Positions 1 to 6,165 of a stretch of 14,694 nt of DNA are shown here, one piece after another; the stretch's first letter is position 1, and every line of letters starts with the position of its first letter. The position numbers and the translations under genes are program-made. The DNA lies in assembly GCA_964523735.1 (NCBI GenBank), contig CAZFYZ010000104.1, positions 1-14,694 of the forward strand. Direction: 5' to 3'. Under the pieces are notes generated by a model that saw only the letters and a list, made by a program, of their open reading frames with translations, was not told the origin of the DNA and did not search any database. This DNA comes from CAZFYZ01 sp964523735 (GTDB taxonomy: Bacteria > Armatimonadota > UBA5829).

Positions 1-68
1 ACACGCCCCGGCAGATCTCGGTCCCAGGGCAAATGCTCTTCGGTGGTCAACCTTCCGGGGGTGTTTGC

Positions 69-983
69 ATGTCAGGACTGCGGGAGATCACCAGGAATTA
101 CCAGAAGGGCCTTGAGTTCTACGACCAGGGTCTGCTCATCGATGCGCTTGCGGCCTTCGAGGCCGTGCTCAGCGAGGCGGAGCCCGGCAGTCCGGAAGCC
201 AAGCTTGCATCATTCTATGTCGGCCAGACCCACGCCAGATTGGCCGATGAGAACATGAACCGCGGCGCCCAACAGCGGGCGGGGCATCATCTCAGGCAGG
301 CTATAGAGCGCAACCCCAACTACCCCGATCTTCATTACCAGTTGGCAATGGTCATTGCTGAAGACGGTGCCCTCGGCGAGGCAATGGCTGAATTAGAGAC
401 CGCGCTGCGGCTCAACCCATCATACGCCAAGGCGATGATGCTGCTCGGGATACTCAGCTACGAATCCGGAGACTACGAGGGTGGCGCCGCCACGGTCGCG
501 AAAGCGATCGAACTGGAGCCGCGCTATGCCACCAGCGTCTACCACAACGCCCTAGGTGCTCATAAGAAGGGAGACCATGCAGGCGCGCTGGAGCAGTTCC
601 GGGAGCTTTCGCTCACGAACGTTGACGATATCTCGTTCCATCTGGGCGTGGGAAAGAAGCTCTACCGGTCGGGGGACTACCGCGGTGCTGTTGAAGCTTT
701 TGAGCAGGCACTAAGCGTGCGGGGAGGTTATCCTGACATCCGCAACTGGCTGGGCCTGGCGCTAATGGCCTCAGGCGACAACGCCGGCGCGCTGGAGCAG
801 TTTCAGAAGGCTCTGGAGACCAACCCCAACTACGTTACCGCCATCATCAACTACGGCGTGGCCTGCGAAATGATGGGGCGCCGTGACGACGCGGTCGCGT
901 TCTACTCTCGGGCTCTGGAAGTTGACCCGGACAACCTGGAAGCGCGCGAGCGCCTGGGCAGGTCTGGGCACAGCCCGCTGTAG
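69..983 (+). CDS. TPR repeat protein
   Basis: This 304-residue protein is built almost entirely of tetratricopeptide repeats, helical hairpins that act as protein-protein interaction scaffolds. The repeats show the usual pattern of small residues and the A..NPNY / LNPSYA / LEPRYA / TNPNYV / VDPDNL turns about every 34 residues, roughly seven units, with one looser unit near residues 30-80. No signal peptide or membrane segment is seen, so it is probably cytoplasmic. I chose the ATG at 69 because GGGGGTG lies 5 bases upstream; an in-frame ATG at 33 has no such site. It ends 9 bases from the convergent J-domain gene. Its partner and role cannot be told from sequence. The TPR call is firm and the function is open. 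Confidence 0.9.
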   Translation: MSGLREITRNYQKGLEFYDQGLLIDALAAFEAVLSEAEPGSPEAKLASFYVGQTHARLADENMNRGAQQRAGHHLRQAIERNPNYPDLHYQLAMVIAEDGALGEAMAELETALRLNPSYAKAMMLLGILSYESGDYEGGAATVAKAIELEPRYATSVYHNALGAHKKGDHAGALEQFRELSLTNVDDISFHLGVGKKLYRSGDYRGAVEAFEQALSVRGGYPDIRNWLGLALMASGDNAGALEQFQKALETNPNYVTAIINYGVACEMMGRRDDAVAFYSRALEVDPDNLEARERLGRSGHSPL

Positions 984-992
984 CTTGGTTCC

Positions 993-1616
993 CTAGGGGC
1001 CGTAAGCCTGAGTGCCAACAGGTTCGTAGGAGTATGTCCGGCCGCTATAGGCCACGTCAGCGGATTGCTGAACGGCTGCGGCAGGGGCGTAGCCCGACGG
1101 TTGTGCAGACCACTCGTTTGACCCCGCCTCATACTGCCACTCGCTGTGGCGGGGAGCCGAAACATCCACATCAGGAGCCACCAGGACTACTGACTGCGCC
1201 ACCGAGCGCGGAGCAAGATCCCCCGAGTCAGCCCTGAGGCCGAACATACCCTCGCCAAACCCAAAGCTGATCCCCACTGAGAGAGCCAGTGCCATAGCCA
1301 CAAGCAGCAGCGTCGCTCCCAGAGTCTTAGCAGCAACTTGCCAGAAGCCCGCGAGCGGCGCCTCCTGGCAAGCACATGTCATCGTTGGGTCGAGTGAGAG
1401 GGGGGCCGCTGGGCGAGCCTGGGACGAAACAAGGATTCGGTAGGCCTCTATCAGGTCGCGCGTCCGGTCTGCTGCAGACGAATCGCTGGGGTTGAGGTCG
1501 GGGTGAAGCTGGAACAGGCGCGAGTGAAAGGCTTTCCTGATTGCATCCTTTGATGAGAAGGGACTTACGCCCAGCAATCGGTAGCAGTCTACAGTCTCCA
1601 AGTGCTCGCCCCCCAT
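993..1616 (-). CDS. membrane-anchored J-domain (DnaJ-like) protein
   Basis: The N-terminal ~65 residues form a J domain: DCYRLLGVSPF, a helix II, then the diagnostic HPD triad at residues 38-40 (FQLHPDLNP) and a following helix (LIEAYRIL). J domains stimulate the ATPase of Hsp70/DnaK. There is no G/F region, zinc-finger or substrate-binding domain, so this is a class C co-chaperone-like protein. One hydrophobic helix (about residues 99-121) follows, then a ~85-residue tail rich in A, S, P, Y and Q. The J domain presumably faces the cytoplasm. The start is uncertain: ATG 1616 has only a weak GGGGC upstream, a TTG at 1601 has the GGGGGG tract in front, and a well-placed ATG at 1671 is in another frame (see findings). 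A promoter at 1741-1768 rules out ATGs further upstream. Confidence 0.8.
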   Translation of the reverse strand: MGGEHLETVDCYRLLGVSPFSSKDAIRKAFHSRLFQLHPDLNPSDSSAADRTRDLIEAYRILVSSQARPAAPLSLDPTMTCACQEAPLAGFWQVAAKTLGATLLLVAMALALSVGISFGFGEGMFGLRADSGDLAPRSVAQSVVLVAPDVDVSAPRHSEWQYEAGSNEWSAQPSGYAPAAAVQQSADVAYSGRTYSYEPVGTQAYGP

Positions 1617-1740
1617 CAGCCCCGTAGAGCAGGCATTCTGCGGTAACAACTCCGTCGAAAACGCGGAGCATTTTCGTTCCCTTCGTGGCGAACACGACAG
1701 CGCTGCGGAGCAGACGCGAGAGTGTTCTTGCCACGATTGC

Positions 1741-1768
1741 ATTATATCCCAATTTCCGGTAGTTTCAA
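1741..1768 (-). promoter_or_regulatory. sigma-70-type promoter for the J-domain gene
   Basis: Reading on the minus strand, TTGAAA (1768-1763) and TATAAT (1746-1741) are separated by 16 bases. The -10 is a perfect consensus and the -35 matches 5 of 6. Transcription would begin near 1733, so start codons upstream of this (for example the ATG at 1742) are excluded. Confidence 0.7.
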
Positions 1769-1885
1769 GGGGGGCAAGCGGGATTTCTCGATACGGTCTC
1801 ACAGAACCTTCGTGCGTGCTTGGGACAGGTCCCGCGGACACAACTGCTCGGGCTTCGTGAGCATCTTTGTTATCCTGAACTTCAA

Positions 1886-1914
1886 TTGACACGCGGCAGG
1901 CGGGTATCTATAAT
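1886..1914 (+). promoter_or_regulatory. perfect consensus sigma-70 promoter for the metallo-hydrolase gene
   Basis: TTGACA (1886-1891), a 17-base spacer and TATAAT (1909-1914) match the sigma-70 consensus at all 12 positions with optimal spacing. Transcription should start near 1921, leaving a leader of about 28 bases before the ATG at 1949. It lies about 120 bases from the divergent J-domain promoter, with no shared elements visible. Confidence 0.85.
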
Positions 1915-1948
1915 GCGCGAAAAGGACACACCAGCGAGGCGACACGCG

Positions 1949-2605
1949 ATGAAGATCGAGTTCATTGGGCATGCCACATTTCTGATAACAACCAGCGACG
2001 GCACCAGAATATTGACCGATCCTATCAACTACGCCACCCACAGCGATCAACTGAGGTACAAGCGCGTTACAGAGTCGGTGGATGTGGTTACCGTCAGCCA
2101 CGAGCACGGCGATCATTCAGGCTATCGCGCGCTTAAGGGCTCGCCTGTCGTGATCAAGACCGAGGGCACCTTTGCTGCCGGCGGGGCTCAGTTCATGGGG
2201 TTTGCGACCTGGCATGACGAGGCACAGGGCTCGAAGAGGGGCTCGAACATCGTCTTTGTGATCAGCGCGGATGACCTCCGAGTCGCGCATATGGGTGATC
2301 TCGGGCACGTGTTAAGCGCGGATCAGGCCGCCGCTATTGGCAACGTGGACGTGATACTGGTGCCGGTCGGAGGCTACTACACGATCGATGCAGCGGAGGC
2401 CGATGTAGTTGCTCATCAGTTGGCCGCCGATATAGTGATCCCGATGCACTACAAGACGGACCGGTGTAGTTATCCTATAGCCGGCGTCGAGGAGCTCATC
2501 GCTGGCAAGCCGAACGTGACAAGGGTTGGTGGCTCAGAGTTGGAGATCACGCGCGAGAGCCTGCCGCCGGAGCAGCAGATATTCGTGCTTGAGCCGGGTG
2601 AGTAG
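1949..2605 (+). CDS. MBL-fold metal-dependent hydrolase (UlaG/UPF0173-like)
   Basis: This 218-residue protein has the metallo-beta-lactamase fold of the compact UlaG / UPF0173 group. The metal-binding signature HEHGDH is at residues 51-56, a bridging Asp at 117 (HMGDLGH), and a further His at 167 (IPMHYKTD). The WHDEAQG..RGSN stretch (residues 88-100) is typical of this subgroup. Such enzymes bind two metals and hydrolyse esters, lactones or phosphodiesters; the substrate cannot be read from sequence. There is no signal peptide, so it should be cytoplasmic. The ATG at 1949 has GAGG about 10 bases upstream and lies about 28 bases downstream of the transcription start predicted from the perfect promoter, which excludes the earlier in-frame ATG at 1913 that overlaps the -10 box. 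The length is normal for the family. Confidence 0.9.
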   Translation: MKIEFIGHATFLITTSDGTRILTDPINYATHSDQLRYKRVTESVDVVTVSHEHGDHSGYRALKGSPVVIKTEGTFAAGGAQFMGFATWHDEAQGSKRGSNIVFVISADDLRVAHMGDLGHVLSADQAAAIGNVDVILVPVGGYYTIDAAEADVVAHQLAADIVIPMHYKTDRCSYPIAGVEELIAGKPNVTRVGGSELEITRESLPPEQQIFVLEPGE

Positions 2606-2612
2606 TTGCTTC

Positions 2613-3113
2613 TTACGCGGCCTTAAGGCTAGACTCGCCAAGTGCTGCCGCGCACGTTTCCAGGACGGTTGAGATGGTCCTGCGCAATGCATCCTCGAAT
2701 CCCGGCATATCCCGCAGCTGCTCCTCTTCGGATGCAATCTGGGATGCGGCAAGATAGGTCCCCATAAGCTCCATCGATGGGACCTGCATCTGACAGACCT
2801 TGGAACAGAACGCCTCTAGATTGGCCTCGAACCGGCTCGCCGTTCTGCCGAGGTTGGACAGGCTGAGCTTGATGTAGTCAGAGATCAGCTCTGCACGGTG
2901 GAACTGGCGTTCGGCATTGGTAAGCATCTTGAACCGTCCGCCGGCCAGATCGAGACCCCGCAGACGCGCTGCGCGCTCGTAGTCCTGGATTCGGCTGATC
3001 AGCTCGTGTGTGCCGCCGGCAACCGGAAGCTGGGTCTTGGATGTTCCCGATCGCAGAGTCTTGCCGGACTTGGAGGAGCCTGTGGTCTTAAGTTGTGGCA
3101 CCAGACGCACCAT
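2613..3113 (-). CDS. uncharacterised helical protein
   Basis: I do not recognise this 166-residue protein. It starts with a basic, Ser/Thr/Lys-rich segment of about 30 residues (probably disordered), then appears largely alpha-helical. A charged helix (ISRIQDYERAARLRGL) is followed by one rich in R, F, E and L around residues 60-105, then a Met/Leu/Ala segment and an acidic helix to the end. No signal peptide or membrane helix is seen. AAGGG lies directly against the ATG; an adjacent in-frame GTG at 3110, or one at 3101, would be better spaced, so the exact start is unsure. The downstream end is 7 bases from the convergent hydrolase gene. A plausible promoter lies at 3157-3185. Confidence 0.7.
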   Translation of the reverse strand: MVRLVPQLKTTGSSKSGKTLRSGTSKTQLPVAGGTHELISRIQDYERAARLRGLDLAGGRFKMLTNAERQFHRAELISDYIKLSLSNLGRTASRFEANLEAFCSKVCQMQVPSMELMGTYLAASQIASEEEQLRDMPGFEDALRRTISTVLETCAAALGESSLKAA

Positions 3114-3156
3114 CCCTTACTGCAGATTGCGGACCAAAATCCCGCTCTCACTCAGA

Positions 3157-3185
3157 ATTATCGGCCCGGCAGGTCGCATTCTTAA
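3157..3185 (-). promoter_or_regulatory. probable promoter for the helical protein gene
   Basis: On the minus strand TTAAGA (3185-3180) and GATAAT (3162-3157) are separated by 17 bases; they match the sigma-70 consensus at 4 of 6 and 5 of 6 positions. Transcription would start near 3150, giving a leader of about 37 bases. Confidence 0.5.
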
Positions 3186-3307
3186 GCAATCGGACATATG
3201 GGCGCAGAAATGGCCTACACCTGGGATTAGAAGCCATCGGACAGAGTGTCACCATGGGTCGTAGTAGGCGTCTCCGACGCCCCCCCTTGAGTGTGACATA
3301 CGCCTTC

Positions 3308-3326
3308 TAAGGGTCGAGGACCCTTA
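3308..3326. repeat. perfect 8-bp inverted repeat next to a possible -10 box
   Basis: TAAGGGTC-GAG-GACCCTTA is a perfect 8-bp inverted repeat with a 3-base centre. No T-run follows on either strand, so a terminator is unlikely. TATAAC (3328-3333) sits immediately to the right, and TTCTAA (3305-3310) would be a poor -35 at 17-base spacing. The repeat would then occupy the spacer of a second rightward promoter for the toxin-antitoxin pair and could be an operator. This is tentative. Confidence 0.4.
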
Positions 3327-3423
3327 CTATAACGGCTCTGTCCGGTCCCTGCTAGGTGAACAAGGACGGCTTCAGAGAGGTCGTGCTGGGTGGAGGGATC
3401 AGGGCAAGGCGGCCAGGCGCGGA

Positions 3424-3451
3424 CTGACTGCCCCCGCCTGTGTGGTATAAT
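3424..3451 (+). promoter_or_regulatory. extended -10 promoter of the toxin-antitoxin operon
   Basis: TATAAT (3446-3451) is preceded by TGG, giving an extended -10 element. CTGACT (3424-3429) is a 4-of-6 -35 at 16-base spacing. Transcription should begin near 3458, leaving a very short leader of about 12 bases that includes the GGAGGGAA ribosome site of the ATG at 3470. Confidence 0.7.
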
Positions 3452-3469
3452 GGCCCCGGAGGGAACCTC

Positions 3470-3709
3470 ATGTCGATCTCGATCAGAATGCACTTTGATG
3501 GCAAGGTATTCGTCCCTGATCAGCAGGTAGACCTGCCCGTTGACCAGCCTCTCGAGTTTGAGCTTAGGCAGACGCCTGAGACCCTGCAGTGGAACCCGGA
3601 GAGGGCCAAGGAAGCGATTAGGTGGCTCACTGACCATGCCGTCTCAGGGCTGAATATACCGGATGAGGCCCTCAGGCGCGAGAGCATGTATGAGGATCGA
3701 GGCCTGTGA
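3470..3709 (+). CDS. antitoxin, DUF104/AF2212-like, of a PIN toxin pair
   Basis: This 79-residue protein opens with IRMHFDGKVFVPDQQVDLPVDQPLEFEL, written here in part as FDGKVFVPDQQVDLP. This is the short beta-hairpin pattern of DUF104 / AF2212-like antitoxins, which are encoded directly upstream of PIN-domain toxins. The remainder (about residues 38-79) is charged and helical (ERAKEAIRWLTDH...ALRRESMYEDRGL), the kind of tail that wraps around and blocks the toxin. The ATG at 3470 has GGAGGGAA 4 to 5 bases upstream. The stop codon overlaps the toxin start by 4 bases (GTGA), so translation is probably coupled. The family call rests on the N-terminal motif plus the neighbouring PIN gene. Confidence 0.8.
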   Translation: MSISIRMHFDGKVFVPDQQVDLPVDQPLEFELRQTPETLQWNPERAKEAIRWLTDHAVSGLNIPDEALRRESMYEDRGL

Positions 3710-4158
3710 TCTGGCTCGTCGATACGAATGTCTTGCTCAGGTGGAGTGATCGCGATAGTCCGCATCACGGAAATTGTGCCGATGCTGTAACAGCCTTGGT
3801 CGAGCAAGCGGACCAAGTATGTACCTGCGCGCAAGTCCTGATTGAGTACTGGGTGACTCTCACCAGACCGCGCGATGTGAACGGCTTCGGACTCGCGATC
3901 ACCGATGCAGCCGCTCAGCTATACGTGGTGAACGGCGCCTTCCCTTGTCTCACCGAACCCTCTGAGATCGCCGACCAATGGCAGAGGGTGACAATCAAAA
4001 ACAGCGTCCTGGGCAGACAGGCCCACGACGCGCGCTTGGCCGCCCTGATGCTATCCCACGGCGTTACGTACCTCCTGACCCTCAACCCCGGTGACTTCGC
4101 CCGCTATCGGGAGATCACCGTAGTCACTCCGCAAGAGGTGCTGTCCTCAGCTACTTAG
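3706..4158 (+). CDS. PIN-domain toxin (VapC-like ribonuclease)
   Basis: This 150-residue protein is a single PIN domain, a Mg2+-dependent RNase fold used by VapC toxins. The acidic active-site set is in place: Asp6 (LVDTNVLL), Glu47 (LIEYW), Asp108 (HDARLAALM) and Asp130 (TLNPGDFARY), the last in the usual T.(N/D)..DF context. Free toxin would cleave RNA (tRNA or rRNA in studied VapCs); the target here is unknown. It starts with GTG inside the antitoxin stop region (overlap GTGA) and has no independent ribosome site, so it should be made only by coupling. It looks intact and near the usual 130-150 residues. Confidence 0.9.
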   Translation: MIWLVDTNVLLRWSDRDSPHHGNCADAVTALVEQADQVCTCAQVLIEYWVTLTRPRDVNGFGLAITDAAAQLYVVNGAFPCLTEPSEIADQWQRVTIKNSVLGRQAHDARLAALMLSHGVTYLLTLNPGDFARYREITVVTPQEVLSSAT

Positions 4159-4259
4159 AACCGACGAATGCCGGTGCCCATTGATCTCGCTCTTGACGCT
4201 CGTCGGATTCGAGATCTGACGCAGCAAGCTACGAGCATGGCAGCGGCCATCCACTGTTG

Positions 4260-4268
4260 TGCTATACT
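4260..4268 (+). promoter_or_regulatory. extended -10 promoter for the transglutaminase-like gene
   Basis: TGC-TATACT (TG at 4260-4261, TATACT at 4263-4268) is a good extended -10 box with 5 of 6 consensus bases. No clear -35 is visible at 16-18 bases. Transcription would start near 4275, about 27 bases before the TTG start at 4302. Confidence 0.5.
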
Positions 4269-4301
4269 TGAATCAGCAACCGAGCATCACTGGGGCAGTT
4301 T

Positions 4302-6143
4302 TTGATCCGACCAGGCTTCATTTTTGCTACACTGCTTCTCTTCGCAACCCTCTCCGCCGGCATCTGCGCCGAGCGCACGGCTGAGCGGGGGCCGTTTGTC
4401 GACTACTGGACCGCGATTCGCGTAGGTGATCTCCAGATCGGCTGCATGCACACGACCATTGCCTGGGTTAGCGAGGGTGGCGAGAAGCGTCTTCGGGCGA
4501 CTGAGAGGGTCTGGATTAAGGCCCGCAGCGACAAAGAGAGCGCCTCCATCGAGGCCGAGCACACCGTCCTCGCCAACAGCGACTTCACCCCATCAGTAGA
4601 GCACGTGAAGATCGGTGGCAGCTTCAATGGAGGAGCCACTAGCGACAAACCCAAGGTGCCTGAACTCAATGCAGAGTTCCGCTACTTCCCCGACCACGTC
4701 TACTCTGTCATAGTCAAGAACGGCAAGTCCAAAGAGGAGCGCGAGCCGCTCAAGGAGAGGCCTGACTACTCGCACTACCTCGGCGGCAGAAAGCTGAAGG
4801 TTGGTGATGAGGTCAGGTTCCCCGTCCTCTCACTTGTCGGGGCGGATGCGATCAGCTCGACCAGGTTGGGGTTCAATGTCTCCTGGGCGCTCAAGGTCGC
4901 CCGCAGCGAGGATGTCGCTGTGGACGGCAAGACCTATCAGGCCTATCTGCTGACGCGGGACGGCTCGAGCGCACACACGTGGGTGACTGCCAACTGCGAG
5001 CTTCTCAAGATGGAGGAGCCTGGTTCCGGCTTTACGATGTCTCGCCAGCCCGTCGCGGAAGCCCTCGAATGGCTGGAGTCTAACGGACCCGATGTCTCTC
5101 GCGTTCCCGTTGACAGGCCCATAGCCGATTACCTGCACGCGAGAGTGGTCAAGGTCCGTCTCCTGGGGATCTACGACAAGGGCCTCGTGATCAGCGATAA
5201 CCGTCAGCAGGCCGTCTATCTGGAAGACAAGCGCGCGGCTGAGTATACGATCTCCGCCAAGCCGTTCGATCCGGCCAGGTCTGTGGCACTGCCTGTCGAA
5301 GGCGCTGATCTCCGCAGGTGGCGGTCGGCGAGTAAGGGGATCGAGTCCAAGGATGAGGCCATACGCTCGCTGGCGATGCAGGTAGTTGGCGATGAGACCA
5401 ATGCCTACGCCGCCGCCTGGAAACTGCGAGCATGGGTGCACGACAACATGACCTACACCATCGAGGCAAGCCGCGGCTCTGAGTCTGCCCTTCAGATACT
5501 GAAGACCAGGAAAGGCGTCTGCACGCACTACGCGATCCTCTACACGGCTCTTGCCCGCGCGGTGGGGTTGCCGAGCAGGATCGCGGTCGGCCTCTGCTAT
5601 GGCAACTGGGATGGGCCGGGCAGCTTCCAGCCGCACGCCTGGGCCGAGAGCTATGTGGGCGAATGGATAGCCGTTGACCCGACCTGGGGTGATGACCTCG
5701 TGGACGCGACGCACATCAAGCTTGCGGAGGGGGGTATCGAGGCGCTGACCGGTTACCGTCGATCGGCGGGCCTGCTGACTGCCGAGGTTATCTCTCCGGT
5801 TCTTCCACCCCAGACAGGCCGCGAGCGCGTGATCCTCGCGCCGACGAACGTCCTGATAGTGCGCTGGCCGGGCGAAGACCTCCAGTGGTTCTGCGACAAC
5901 CGCTGCATGCCCGCCGGCCCGCCGAAGATCGCGGACGGCAGCCTGGTGATCACAAAAGCGAACGGCGACGAGTGGATTATCCCTCCCGGCCACAAGCTCG
6001 ACTCCCCCGACATCCCCAATATCCACTACGTCCGCGAAAACCACCCGGACATGATCACCCTCCTGATGCCAGACGGCACCATCCACGCATTCCCGGCTGA
6101 GCAGACCAAGCTCGAGACCTATCCACCGGGGGAGGAGCCGTAG
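4302..6143 (+). CDS. secreted transglutaminase-like protein
   Basis: This 613-residue protein starts with TTG; GGGG lies 6 bases upstream and translation from TTG gives a clear signal peptide (MIRPGFIFATLLLFATLSAG, cleaved near ICA-ER at residues 22-24). The next in-frame ATG, at residue 49, would remove the signal. Residues ~30-330 are beta-rich and unassigned. A transglutaminase/protease-like core (about 370-475) carries the Cys-His-Asp triad: Cys407 (RKGVCTHYA), His445 (PHAWAES) and Asp459 (VDPTWGD). These domains cleave or cross-link peptides or cell-wall material outside the cytoplasm. The tail (~515-613) contains a module with NGDEWIIPPG and KLDSPDIPN, and part of it is copied at 10488-10566. 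The substrate is unknown. Confidence 0.88.
   Translation: MIRPGFIFATLLLFATLSAGICAERTAERGPFVDYWTAIRVGDLQIGCMHTTIAWVSEGGEKRLRATERVWIKARSDKESASIEAEHTVLANSDFTPSVEHVKIGGSFNGGATSDKPKVPELNAEFRYFPDHVYSVIVKNGKSKEEREPLKERPDYSHYLGGRKLKVGDEVRFPVLSLVGADAISSTRLGFNVSWALKVARSEDVAVDGKTYQAYLLTRDGSSAHTWVTANCELLKMEEPGSGFTMSRQPVAEALEWLESNGPDVSRVPVDRPIADYLHARVVKVRLLGIYDKGLVISDNRQQAVYLEDKRAAEYTISAKPFDPARSVALPVEGADLRRWRSASKGIESKDEAIRSLAMQVVGDETNAYAAAWKLRAWVHDNMTYTIEASRGSESALQILKTRKGVCTHYAILYTALARAVGLPSRIAVGLCYGNWDGPGSFQPHAWAESYVGEWIAVDPTWGDDLVDATHIKLAEGGIEALTGYRRSAGLLTAEVISPVLPPQTGRERVILAPTNVLIVRWPGEDLQWFCDNRCMPAGPPKIADGSLVITKANGDEWIIPPGHKLDSPDIPNIHYVRENHPDMITLLMPDGTIHAFPAEQTKLETYPPGEEP
5942..6020 (+). repeat. tail segment duplicated at 10488-10566
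   Basis: Bases 5958-6020 match 10504-10566 at 56 of 63 positions without gaps, counted by eye. The match weakens to 10 of 16 over the 16 bases upstream and stops abruptly downstream. This copy lies inside the C-terminal tail of the transglutaminase-like gene. Confidence 0.85.
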
Positions 6144-6165
6144 TCTGATCGGGCTGGCCTTGGCT

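Larger units (their letters stand above)
3114..3469. other. 356-base intergenic region with small hairpins
   Basis: This spacer separates two divergently transcribed genes, and I find no convincing coding sequence in it. It holds the leftward promoter (3157-3185), a 6-bp hairpin GGCGTC-TCC-GACGCC (3267-3281), an 8-bp hairpin around 3308-3326, and the rightward antitoxin promoter at its right end (3424-3451). Neither hairpin has a T-tract. Confidence 0.5.

Noticed and set aside
1327..1752. A 141-codon ORF overlapping the J-domain gene in another frame
   Set aside because: The J-domain frame carries the HPD motif and membrane helix. The alternate frame is Pro/Arg-rich with no domain; only its first part (from ATG 1671) is kept as a possible frameshifted N-terminus.
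2620..2629. GCCTTAAGGC palindrome at the convergent end of the hydrolase and helical-protein genes
   Set aside because: It lies within the last codons of the helical-protein gene, has no loop or T-run, and is short enough to occur by chance.
4830..6086. A 418-codon ORF on the minus strand
   Set aside because: It is antisense to the transglutaminase-like gene, whose catalytic triad and signal peptide are clear. The product has no recognisable domain and reflects high GC at third positions.
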